A DNA stretch of 22,713 nucleotides from a virus. The translations under genes and the position numbers were made by a program. Where the stretch lies: positions 1-22,713 of the IMG/VR virus record IMGVR_UViG_3300025769_000914, one strand, 5' to 3'. The notes under the pieces were generated by a model. It was not told the DNA's origin. It saw nothing but the letters and a program-made list of their open reading frames with translations, and made no database searches. Below are positions 15,891 to 21,521 of this stretch, piece by piece (the first letter of the stretch is position 1; each line of letters starts with the position of its first letter).

Positions 15891-17144
15891 TTATGATTCT
15901 GGGGATGAAACTAACTGAAAAGTTTGGTTTTTCATAATCTGTATACCGTTTAACCAATATTGATTTAGTGTAAGTGAGCCAGATTCTAAGTGGTTAAATT
16001 GATTAGGAGCAACAGTTCCCAATCTATTTACGGTAAATGTTTGTTTGTTAGTGCTGTTATTTAAGTTGCTTATTAAAGGCGCTCCAGCGCTTGAACCATC
16101 TATTCCTAATCTTGATACTAAACTTTTATCTCCAATTACAAACGTTCCAACTGCTTTAGTTATAAATGCTTCATCATTAACTCTAGTGTCACCAGTAAAA
16201 AGTTCAATTGTGTGTGAGGAGAAATTAACCTCATAATTTCCGTTATATGTATTGTCCTGCCCAGTAAATTGATTCATCTCAAAAACATTAGTATCGTTAT
16301 TTAAGCTGTCTGCTGGTCTATAAACAACAGTATGATTAGGAGAGTTCCATACGGGTAAATTCCGTTCTTCTACGTGCTTTGTGTTTAGGTAAAATGGAGC
16401 TAAGTCTGGTGTGTATACTCCAAAAACATAGCTAACAGCTGTACCTTGCTCTGGTAATGTCAGCCAATCAGCGTCTACACCATTAAGCTTATTTGGAATA
16501 GCTGCATCATACGATGGATCAACATTGTTGTTATATATACTCATAATAACAACTACATTCTGTCCGCTATCTTCTGCTACAGAAACAACTGCATTAGGAC
16601 AATCTACAGCAAAGTTTACACTAGCTAAGTGTATTATAGGATGAAATATTTCCAATACCACAGTTTCTCCGTATGTATCTATATCCGACTGTGTGGAGGT
16701 GTATGTTATTGTTTGGTCGTTTCCATCTGGATTGGTTGCTATTGTTGTAGATGAAGGTGTTGGCGTTCCTACTGAATTTAACCAATCGTTATCGCTGTTT
16801 ATCCATCCAGCCATAAACGTATAATCAGCTGGCATATTTCCTTTAATTCCTATCTTAGCATAGAAAGGAACTGTAATTCCAGTAAAATCTATATTATAAT
16901 CACCAATTTGTTTTCCTACCGTTGAAATCTCATATCTATATATTCCAGTCTGAACACCTATATTTCTAGTGTCTCCACAGCTCATTGTGATAGTTGTAAT
17001 TGTTGGCTCTGTTGGCTCTACAAATGGTTCTTCTCCACCTCCTGTATCATCGTCTTCAACTCCACCTTCCGAAACAGGCTTAGTTACATTTACGAAGTAT
17101 GGACTTCTTACATTTATTTTTCTTAATTCTTCTTCTGACGCCAT
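15891..17144 (-). CDS. Tail structural protein, unassigned, with acidic linker (417 aa)
   Basis: The short N-terminal segment ELRKINVRSPYFVNV is followed by an acidic Gly/Glu/Pro linker (EGGVEDDDTGGGEEPFVEPT, residues ~26-46). Several beta-sandwich-like stretches follow (TITMSCGDTRNIGVQTGIYR, YNIDFTGITVPFYAKIGIKG, TVVLEIFHPIIHLASVNFAV). Two Cys at ~54 and ~180 bracket a possible domain. The final third contains FTGDTRVNDEAFITKAVGTF. It looks like a surface or tip protein carrying Ig-like domains; no enzymatic motif is seen. It starts with a TAATG overlap after the neck-like 191-aa gene and lies 25 nt from the next gene. Confidence 0.5.
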   Translation of the reverse strand: MASEEELRKINVRSPYFVNVTKPVSEGGVEDDDTGGGEEPFVEPTEPTITTITMSCGDTRNIGVQTGIYRYEISTVGKQIGDYNIDFTGITVPFYAKIGIKGNMPADYTFMAGWINSDNDWLNSVGTPTPSSTTIATNPDGNDQTITYTSTQSDIDTYGETVVLEIFHPIIHLASVNFAVDCPNAVVSVAEDSGQNVVVIMSIYNNNVDPSYDAAIPNKLNGVDADWLTLPEQGTAVSYVFGVYTPDLAPFYLNTKHVEERNLPVWNSPNHTVVYRPADSLNNDTNVFEMNQFTGQDNTYNGNYEVNFSSHTIELFTGDTRVNDEAFITKAVGTFVIGDKSLVSRLGIDGSSAGAPLISNLNNSTNKQTFTVNRLGTVAPNQFNHLESGSLTLNQYWLNGIQIMKNQTFQLVSSPES

Positions 17145-17719
17145 TATACGAATTTTATTGTTTTACCCTTTAGATCAAAGCCTGCCTCCCTTAGAATATC
17201 CTCCACACTCTCTTTTACATCCTCCACTACAGGAGCAACTACCTTTAGGTTTTTTAGGTGGCTTTGTACTGTTTCTGTTATAAACCCTGTTGGGTCGATT
17301 CCATTTGAGTTTATCTTTTTGGTTATTCTTTTTGCCAACTGGAGTACTGTTGGACTGTTCGCCGAGTACTTCGAGTAATTGGTTGTTCTGTTTCCGTTGA
17401 TGTCCTTGTACCCTAGAGGTTTGCTCACTATCCATTCAGCTATATCTGTTACTTTTGCTCCGCCAGTTGGAGTACCTCCTGAATCTATATTTTGGAGGTA
17501 ATCGTCACCAACGATATTTATATTTAATCCGTTTTCTAGTTGTTTTTTTGTATATTGTATTCTTTTCGCCGACTCTCCAGTATTATTTATTACTGGATTC
17601 AGAAAACCTCTAGCAGTTCTACTATTAACAGGAGAATTCATTTTCTTCCGAAGGAGTATCATTAGCTTCTTGGCGTAGTTTTCCATATAGGCTTCGGTAT
17701 TTTTAGTTTTTATGGACAT
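17144..17719 (-). CDS. Neck / tail completion protein, HK97 gp10-like (191 aa)
   Basis: Lys/Asn-rich protein with a basic helical N-terminus (ENYAKKLMILLRKKMNSPVN) and a beta segment RIQYTKKQLENGLNINIVGD. A loop-plus-helix follows (DSGGTPTGGAKVTDIAEWIV then SKPLGYKDINGN, residues ~79-110). Near the C-terminus is the helix SPTVLQLAKRITKKINSNGI and the segment GFITETVQSHLKNL. Size, basic charge and position next to the tail-terminator candidate resemble HK97 gp10-type neck proteins; that is an inference, not a firm match. It overlaps the upstream gene by 10 nt and the 417-aa gene by 1 nt. Confidence 0.55.
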   Translation of the reverse strand: MSIKTKNTEAYMENYAKKLMILLRKKMNSPVNSRTARGFLNPVINNTGESAKRIQYTKKQLENGLNINIVGDDYLQNIDSGGTPTGGAKVTDIAEWIVSKPLGYKDINGNRTTNYSKYSANSPTVLQLAKRITKKINSNGIDPTGFITETVQSHLKNLKVVAPVVEDVKESVEDILREAGFDLKGKTIKFV

Positions 17720-18201
17720 TGGCTTCCGTCTGCATTTATTAACGCCATATCATTATTTGGCATATTAATATTAACCGTCATCGACCATCCTGTTACTTTG
17801 TTCTCGAATCTATCTTCAAATAATTGCGCTGTAGGGTTGCCGTCTATTTCATAGTTAGCATCATACATACCGCCTCTACGTAAAGAAGATTGTATACCAT
17901 TTACAACGTTTAGTAACGAATTGTGGATATCGTGAGTATTGTCTAAACCTAAGTGTGGCTTTTCCTTAGATAGTTTATCATCTTTTTCATCATCAACAAT
18001 ATCCATAACAATTATATTCAAAGATACGGTCATAATGTATTCCTGAAATGTAATCGAAGATACGCCAACGTGAGCTAATGGGAATATTGTCTGCTTTGAC
18101 AAATCTACCTCTAATAGATCGCCAAAGGTAACTGTATTGATCAAACTGCTGCCATTTAAGTAGGCGAATAGCTTATCGATTAAGTTGTAGTATGTTTTCA
18201 T
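17710..18201 (-). CDS. Tail terminator-like / minor tail protein (163 aa)
   Basis: Small alpha/beta protein: an N-terminal helix (MKTYYNLIDKLFAYLNGSSL), then strand-rich segments (LSKQTIFPLAHVGVSSITFQ, IMTVSLNIIVMDIVDDEKDD). A helix follows around residues 85-110 (DIHNSLLNVVNGIQSSLRRG), and the last strands include VTGWSMTVNINMPNND. This order resembles lambda gpU/HK97 gp9-type tail terminators, which cap the tube and join it to the head. The start shares ATGA with the stop of the frameshifted chaperone frame, not with the 0-frame stop. That is extra support for translation of the shifted frame. Confidence 0.55.
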   Translation of the reverse strand: MKTYYNLIDKLFAYLNGSSLINTVTFGDLLEVDLSKQTIFPLAHVGVSSITFQEYIMTVSLNIIVMDIVDDEKDDKLSKEKPHLGLDNTHDIHNSLLNVVNGIQSSLRRGGMYDANYEIDGNPTAQLFEDRFENKVTGWSMTVNINMPNNDMALINADGSQCP

Positions 18202-18964
18202 TGTTTATATTGTTTTCGTATCATTTTAGCTTCTAGTTCATTCTTCTCCTTCTCAAACGTTAGGAATGTTAGGCATTGGTGGAGGGGGATTGTCGTAACT
18301 TCATCAAATCTTCTGACATCTCCCTTAGCAAGCGCATAGATACTTTGATACCATCCCCACTTTTTTCCAAAGCCATCCTCACTTGAGATGTTATGTCCTC
18401 CCTCTGAAGAGTCTTCTCCATAAAGTTCAGGGTAGTCGCCGATAACTCGATCCCTAAATTGTAAAAAAAAAGCGTACAACTCATCACTACACTCAAAGGC
18501 ATCTCCTTCATTAATTCATTTATCTCATCACTAGGCTCATATGGAGCTATAGTATAGCGCTCTTTTGATCTAAAGTTTACTGGGCGATACAATACAGCCA
18601 TAGCCTTATGCATATCATCCCAATTACCAAAGTAATTCTCTACATCAATATATTCGCCCAAAGACATATCATCCAGTTTCGGAATGAATCCCATATCAAC
18701 ATCTAGCAGTTTGAAGTGGCGAATAAGATCGTAATCCTTCTCAAAAGCCATTTTAAGCACTCCTAAGAGACTTTCTATGTCTCGGTAAGGTATCTTATCC
18801 ACTAGGTCGTATTCGATGCCGCAAAACGCCTCTATGAGCTTCTTATTGATAAACTCCGCATCCTTTACCTCATCTTTACCCTTTATTGCGCCCAAATAAT
18901 ATTGGTACTGCCCTAAGGATATCTCTTCTAGACTGTCTGGTACGATTAGCTTTAATTCTTCCAT
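18198..18964 (-). CDS. Tail assembly chaperone, -1 frameshift long form (gpGT-like, 255 aa)
   Basis: Predicted product of a -1 shift at the T9 run (18463-18471). It has 167 residues in the start frame, then 88 residues from the overlapping frame, which is open to 18198. The shifted C-terminus reads LQFRDRVIGDYPELYGEDSS and later GFGKKWGWYQSIYALAKGDV (Trp203 and Trp205 of the fusion), ending in a Lys/Glu helix. WGWY..LAkGD followed by a charged helix is what I associate with tape measure chaperone C-terminal domains of flavobacterial phages. The shifted frame ends in an ATGA overlap with the next gene. By analogy with lambda gpG/gpGT, the long form would bridge the tape measure and tail tube subunits. 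Confidence 0.7.
18269..18964 (-). CDS. Tail assembly chaperone, 0-frame form (gpG-like, 231 aa)
   Basis: Starts MEELKLIVPDSLEEISLGQY and continues with AEFINKKLIEAFCGIEYDLV, DVDMGFIPKLDDMSLGEYID and YRPVNFRSKERYTIAPYEPS. This is the usual ILPxxxxxIxLGQ-like opening and helical layout of chaperone N-terminal domains in this phage group (recollection). Without frameshifting it runs 64 codons past the slip site, ending in a Met/Glu/Leu-rich helical tail (FMEKTLQREDITSQVRMALE, LRQSPSTNA). A 0-frame tail this long after the slip site is unusual; in the lambda system it is only a few codons. It is the first gene of the virion operon. Confidence 0.75.
   Translation of the reverse strand: MEELKLIVPDSLEEISLGQYQYYLGAIKGKDEVKDAEFINKKLIEAFCGIEYDLVDKIPYRDIESLLGVLKMAFEKDYDLIRHFKLLDVDMGFIPKLDDMSLGEYIDVENYFGNWDDMHKAMAVLYRPVNFRSKERYTIAPYEPSDEINELMKEMPLSVVMSCTLFFYNLGIELSATTLNFMEKTLQREDITSQVRMALEKSGDGIKVSMRLLREMSEDLMKLRQSPSTNA
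18463..18471 (-). promoter_or_regulatory. Slippery site for -1 frameshift in the chaperone gene
   Basis: Nine consecutive T residues on the coding strand contain a perfect T-TTT-TTT heptamer in the start frame (18470-18464, codons 166-167). Shifting -1 changes CTT-TTT-TTT-TAC reading into TTT-TTT-TTA-CAA. A weak AGGG/CCCT pairing is possible downstream, but no strong pseudoknot is visible. A T9 run could also cause polymerase slippage, giving the same fusion from a heterogeneous mRNA. Confidence 0.7.
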
Positions 18965-19022
18965 TGTTATATTAACTGTGTTTATTGTTTATGTACTGAA
19001 GGGAATCTCCAACTGATAGATT

Positions 19023-19160
19023 GACACCTCTATACATAAAGTATGTATATATATTATACACAATAGTGTATATATACTGTATACTTGTATACTGTATGTA
19101 AAATATATATAAACCCTTAGTTATAGTATATATACTATTATATATATATGTGACAAAATG
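19023..19160 (-). promoter_or_regulatory. Extremely AT-rich leader upstream of the virion operon
   Basis: Between the 94-aa gene and the chaperone start is a TA-alternating stretch. I count 21 G/C in 110 bases over 19051-19160 (about 19%). It holds an 8-bp inverted repeat TATACATA-aag-TATGTATA (19032-19050), repeated TGTATACT units near 19078-19098, and a 16-bp perfect palindrome (19123-19138). No TAnnTTTG box is present. It is the expected place for the late promoter or a regulator site. Confidence 0.45.
19123..19138. repeat. Perfect 16-bp palindrome ATAGTATATATACTAT
   Basis: Exactly self-complementary over 16 bp, inside the AT-rich leader about 160 bp upstream of the chaperone start. In a TA-rich context some palindromy is expected by chance, but the ATAG/CTAT ends make this a candidate dimer-binding operator. 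Confidence 0.5.
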
Positions 19161-19176
19161 ACACTTGGAAATATTT

Positions 19177-19461
19177 CTAATTTTTGGTGTCATAGTAGTA
19201 GCAGTAGAGTTCCCAGATTTTGGCATATACTTCTTTTGGCGTATATTTTTTAGGAGATTTTATCTTTATTCCGTTCTGGTCAATCGCTATTGTCATTTCG
19301 CCAGTAGGAATGTGGTTAGGTCTGTATTTATTCTTACTTGTGTTGATAGAATCCACCTCAACCCAGATAATGATTCCGTTTTTTAAGCACCATTGCTTAC
19401 AAATATGCATATCATCCCTGAAATAATCATCACTAACAATCTTCTTATACCTCTTAGCCAT
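19177..19461 (-). CDS. Unknown protein (94 aa)
   Basis: The frame opens with a TTG at 19467; I prefer the ATG at 19461, giving MAKRYKKIVSDDYFRDDMHI. It is basic and Tyr/Lys-rich, with a central stretch GIIIWVEVDSINTSKNKYRP and a C-terminal helix KKYTPKEVYAKIWELYCYYY. The part PTGEMTIAIDQNGIKIKSPK resembles two short strands. No signal peptide or membrane helix. I do not recognise the family. It stands alone between an unexplained segment and the AT-rich leader. Its location just before the virion operon would suit a late regulator, but there is no motif for DNA binding. Confidence 0.6.
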   Translation of the reverse strand: MAKRYKKIVSDDYFRDDMHICKQWCLKNGIIIWVEVDSINTSKNKYRPNHIPTGEMTIAIDQNGIKIKSPKKYTPKEVYAKIWELYCYYYDTKN

Positions 19462-19464
19462 ACA

Positions 19465-19495
19465 CAAATATAGTCAATTACATTCACACCAGCAA
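19465..19495 (-). promoter_or_regulatory. Candidate Bacteroidetes promoter for the 94-aa gene
   Basis: On the minus strand TTG (19495-19493), a 20-nt spacer, then TATATTTG (19472-19465) fits TTG-N17-23-TAnnTTTG. The expected start point would fall about at the ATG (19461), implying a leaderless or very short-leader mRNA. The match may be accidental in AT-rich DNA. Confidence 0.4.
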
Positions 19496-19752
19496 ATATG
19501 TTTGTCAGTTGGAAACTAAGTCTTGTGTAGAGAGTAGGGTAATAAGGTATACTACGATGCTTTTCCGGCAGAGTTGCCATATAAGCTACTTAAATTGCTC
19601 CAGCTATACCAATACACCACCCAATAGGCAAAAGGCTCTTAAATCGCTTAAAAAGTGCCTTAAAATCGATGTGAGGGAGGGACGGAGCTATCAAATCACC
19701 CTTTTTTAATCCAACTTATAATGATTCCCAGCAACTTACAAAAATAAAGCAC
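19496..19752. other. Gene-free segment of unknown nature
   Basis: No confident gene. It looks richer in G/C than its flanks. On the minus strand one frame is open from about 19700 to 19383 except for a single TAA at 19590-19592. It reads PSLPHIDFKALFKRFKSLLP then IGWCIGIAGAI, stop, VAYMATLPEKHRSIPYYPTL. A hairpin-prone stretch with AAGGC and GCCTT arms flanking two TTAA tracts lies near 19625-19655. It could be a decayed or stop-interrupted gene, a structured RNA, or an untranslated leader. Confidence 0.3.
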
Positions 19753-19779
19753 AAAAAAAGAGGGCTAAAAAGCCCCCTT
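19753..19779 (-). terminator. Intrinsic terminator closing the six-gene operon
   Basis: Minus-strand hairpin GGGCT-TTTT-AGCCC, extended by three outer pairs past one mismatch, is followed by seven T residues. It lies 37 nt downstream of the zinc-ribbon gene stop and separates this operon from the virion genes. Confidence 0.85.
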
Positions 19780-19815
19780 ATAAATTAAAAATGTTAATCT
19801 ATTGCATAATTAATT

Positions 19816-19953
19816 TTATTTTATTTCGGGTAAACCGAATTCATTTATTTCTATGCTAAGATCCAAAGGTACTCCGCATTCTTCGCCCTCACAAATGAAA
19901 TTGTCTTCTGGATTATTGTACCCGCAAAAGTTGCAAATGTTTTTTGTTTTCAT
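19816..19953 (-). CDS. Small zinc-ribbon peptide (45 aa)
   Basis: An ATG at 19953 opens MKTKNICNFCGYNNPEDNFI then CEGEECGVPLDLSIEINEFG and ends LPEIK. Cys7-x2-Cys10 and Cys21-x4-Cys26 form a compact four-cysteine zinc-ribbon or rubredoxin-like knuckle; the last 20 residues are acidic. Such tiny zinc ribbons often bind nucleic acid or act as adaptors, but the partner here is unknown. It is the last gene of the operon, 7 nt after the 57-aa gene, and is followed by the terminator. The four-Cys pattern makes a chance ORF unlikely. Confidence 0.7.
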   Translation of the reverse strand: MKTKNICNFCGYNNPEDNFICEGEECGVPLDLSIEINEFGLPEIK

Positions 19954-19960
19954 AATGTAA

Positions 19961-20134
19961 TTATTTTAGTTTGTCGATTTCTTTCAGCGAATTAATAGCA
20001 TTGTTATAAATTATTCTTGCTTCTTTGGCGCTTATATCGGTCAAGATATTAGAAATTAAGCAAGATATAATCTGCTTTTGTTCATATTCTTTTAGCTGTA
20101 TGCATTCCTTTATTATTCTTTGTACTTCTTTCAT
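19961..20134 (-). CDS. Small helical protein, unknown (57 aa)
   Basis: An ATG at 20134 opens MKEVQRIIKECIQLKEYEQK then QIISCLISNILTDISAKEAR, ending LKEIDKLK. It is almost entirely predicted helix, with heptad-like Ile/Leu spacing and two Cys (residues 11 and 25), and is soluble. It begins 3 nt after the 84-aa gene stop and ends 7 nt before the zinc-ribbon gene, so it is a tightly packed operon member. No family recognised; a small dimerising or adaptor protein would fit. Confidence 0.6.
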   Translation of the reverse strand: MKEVQRIIKECIQLKEYEQKQIISCLISNILTDISAKEARIIYNNAINSLKEIDKLK

Positions 20135-20137
20135 AAC

Positions 20138-20392
20138 TTAAATTGTTGTTGGTTTATTATTTATATTTATCGTTGTGGTATTATCTCGCCAAAAAATAAC
20201 GCTACTTTTTAAAGCTGCTGCTAGTTCTTTGCGTTGCTGGTATTCCCTCTCTCTTTGTACTGGATCTAGTAAGCGCAAATAAAACGTTTTAAGGCGTTGC
20301 GCTTTGTCTTTTATAGGTTTAATCGGGTTACTATCCAAAACGTTGTTAAGGTGCTTTAATTTGTCTTTAATTTGTTTATCTGTTAATTTCAT
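20138..20392 (-). CDS. Unknown basic protein (84 aa)
   Basis: Starts MKLTDKQIKDKLKHLNNVLD and is rich in Lys, Arg and Gln, with a central basic helix (KAQRLKTFYLRLLDPVQRER then EYQQRKELAAAL). The C-terminal part (KSSVIFWRDNTTTININNKP) looks extended. The start shares ATGA with the stop of the 79-aa gene, indicating translational coupling. Nucleic-acid contact is plausible from charge alone; no recognised domain. Confidence 0.6.
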   Translation of the reverse strand: MKLTDKQIKDKLKHLNNVLDSNPIKPIKDKAQRLKTFYLRLLDPVQREREYQQRKELAAALKSSVIFWRDNTTTININNKPTTI

Positions 20393-20628
20393 ATTATATT
20401 TTTTTGTATTAATGTTTGTTTGTATGTTTCCTCTGGATTATCGTCCTCAATACTTTTGTAATATTGTAGGATCTCTTTTTCGTATTGCTGGAAATTATGC
20501 GCCTGTTCTGTGTATCTAAATTGGCTTATTTTTTGTATCATATCGGACAGGCTGAAATTCTCATCTCTTTCCTTTAATTTTATCTCAATATAATAGGCTA
20601 TAAAGTTTCTTTTTTGCAATGGTCTCAT
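20389..20628 (-). CDS. Unknown protein (79 aa)
   Basis: Starts MRPLQKRNFIAYYIEIKLKE and continues with NFSLSDMIQKISQFRYTEQA and YEKEILQYYKSIEDDNPEET. It is helical, aromatic-rich and mixed in charge, without membrane segments or Cys. It begins 1 nt after the HhH-like gene stop and overlaps the next gene by 4 nt, so it is made together with both. No family recognised. Confidence 0.6.
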   Translation of the reverse strand: MRPLQKRNFIAYYIEIKLKERDENFSLSDMIQKISQFRYTEQAHNFQQYEKEILQYYKSIEDDNPEETYKQTLIQKNII

Positions 20629-20629
20629 T

Positions 20630-21229
20630 TTAGTAAATATTTTTATTTCTTAATGCTTCCCAGATTATTGCCTGATATTCATAGCCAGCTAGACCAACCT
20701 TTTCCGCTTCCTGTAAAGTGATCTCTTGCAGTATCTCGTAATTTTTAGGTGTTAACCCTGTTTTTATTGTAGTACCAAAACAGGCACGTAAATGCCAAAG
20801 GTCTATTGTAACAAAGTTTCTATCTAGGCGTGCTATATTGTTGACAAAGGCAAAGGTCTTTTTACTGGTCTCTTTAATTTTCTCCTCACCTTTGGCGATC
20901 CTGAATGCTTTCTCTTTATTTGTGTTAAATGTACAAACCTTAACCGCATTGGGTTTCTTATTAAGTCTTACCGCTCTTAATACATTTGCAGCGTCCAGAA
21001 TATTCCTTTCCCACTTATTGCGGGGACTTAATGCGCTCAATACGCCTGCAACCTGTTCTAAGGTAAAAACGTTTTTATTGTCCTGTTGCAGCTTTAAACA
21101 AATTTCGTGGGCAGTTTTATACCAACTTTTGCCGCTCTTTATTTCTTTGTTTTGTGCCTCGTTAAAAATAGCATTTAGGCTTTCTCTTACTTTGTTTTTT
21201 CTGTAATAATTTAATTGTGGTAATTTCAT
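20630..21229 (-). CDS. Helix-hairpin-helix DNA glycosylase-like phage protein (199 aa)
   Basis: Helical protein of a type I recall as common but uncharacterised in phages. Key segments are FTLEQVAGVLSALSPRNKWE (residues 55-74), NAVKVCTFNTNKEKAFRIAK (94-113), KKTFAFVNNI (123-132), FVTIDLWHLRA (139-149) and GYEYQAIIWEAL (182-193). The SALSP helix, the GxxKT-like Lys-Thr before a helix, and an Asp (D143) in xIDxWxxRA parallel the hairpin and catalytic Asp (VDxHVxR) of HhH-GPD base-excision glycosylases. Neither the canonical LPGVG hairpin nor an iron-sulphur cluster is visible, so enzymatic activity is uncertain. It is the second gene of a separately promoted operon, after the membrane peptide. 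Confidence 0.6.
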   Translation of the reverse strand: MKLPQLNYYRKNKVRESLNAIFNEAQNKEIKSGKSWYKTAHEICLKLQQDNKNVFTLEQVAGVLSALSPRNKWERNILDAANVLRAVRLNKKPNAVKVCTFNTNKEKAFRIAKGEEKIKETSKKTFAFVNNIARLDRNFVTIDLWHLRACFGTTIKTGLTPKNYEILQEITLQEAEKVGLAGYEYQAIIWEALRNKNIY

Positions 21230-21255
21230 TTTTTTGTCTTTTTAGTTGTTAGTGT

Positions 21256-21384
21256 TTAGGCGTTCGCGTTAATTAATACGGTAGTGAGAAAGATAATAAA
21301 AGTACCGAACCCGATACCCAACTGAATAAGTTCACCAGTTGAAAAAATACGTTCGTTTTTTGTGTTGTTGTTTTGTGTTTTCAT
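21256..21384 (-). CDS. Single-helix membrane peptide (42 aa)
   Basis: An ATG at 21384 opens MKTQNNNTKNERIFSTGELI, followed by QLGIGFGTFIIFLTTVLI and a NANA end. A polar Asn/Lys-rich N-terminus of 18 residues precedes one uncharged transmembrane segment (~19-38) and almost no tail, so it is probably a small inner-membrane peptide with a cytoplasmic N-terminus. It is the first gene after the promoter at 21420-21449, about 30 nt from the expected mRNA start. Holin-like or toxin-like roles are conceivable but nothing proves them. Confidence 0.6.
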   Translation of the reverse strand: MKTQNNNTKNERIFSTGELIQLGIGFGTFIIFLTTVLINANA

Positions 21385-21419
21385 AATAAATAAATTTAAG
21401 TTAGTGTTAATTATTGGTA

Positions 21420-21449
21420 CAAATGTAAACTAATTTTTCCAACTGCCAA
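21420..21449 (-). promoter_or_regulatory. Bacteroidetes-type promoter of the six-gene operon
   Basis: On the minus strand TTG (21449-21447), 19 nt, then TACATTTG (21427-21420), an exact match to TTG-N17-23-TAnnTTTG. The predicted start is near 21414, giving a leader of about 30 nt before the ATG at 21384. One copy of a 15-bp repeat (21456-21470) sits just upstream of the -33 box. Confidence 0.7.
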
Positions 21450-21455
21450 ACAAAT

Positions 21456-21470
21456 TTAGCGAAAAAACGC
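21456..21470. repeat. 15-bp repeat, copy 1, next to promoter
   Basis: TTAGCGAAAAAACGC, with GCG/CGC arms around A6, located 7 bp upstream of the -33 box of the operon promoter. An exact second copy lies 66 bp away at 21522-21536. Likely a binding site for a regulator. Confidence 0.6.
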
Positions 21471-21521
21471 TATTTATATTCATTCTAAATAAGCCTTATA
21501 TATATTAATGACAGAAAGAAA

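Noticed and set aside
17175-17435. 86-codon Lys/Cys-rich frame inside the neck-like gene
   Set aside because: It lies wholly within a well-supported gene in another frame, and its composition (Asn/Lys/Gly) looks like a by-product of that gene.
18198-18479. Independent 93-codon gene starting at a TTG
   Set aside because: The supposed start is an internal TTG at the edge of the T9 slip site; the frame is better explained as the -1 extension of the chaperone.
18972-19226. 84-codon minus-strand frame through the AT-rich leader, with a 21-codon ATG-started end (19037-18972)
   Set aside because: Most of it is Tyr/Ile read from TA repeats, and it overlaps the 94-aa gene. The last 21 codons could be a leader peptide but have no supporting feature.
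19497-19504. Plus-strand TATGTTTG box suggesting divergent transcription
   Set aside because: No TTG at the required spacing and no credible plus-strand gene follows.
19739-19746. Minus-strand TATTTTTG box right after the operon terminator
   Set aside because: Fits TAnnTTTG but has no -33 TTG at 17-23 nt, and is formed largely by the terminator's T-rich tail.
20838-21206. 122-codon plus-strand frame antisense to the HhH-like gene
   Set aside because: Leu/Ser/Phe-rich translation is the usual antisense shadow of a Lys/Glu/Asn-rich gene; no promoter or start context on that strand.
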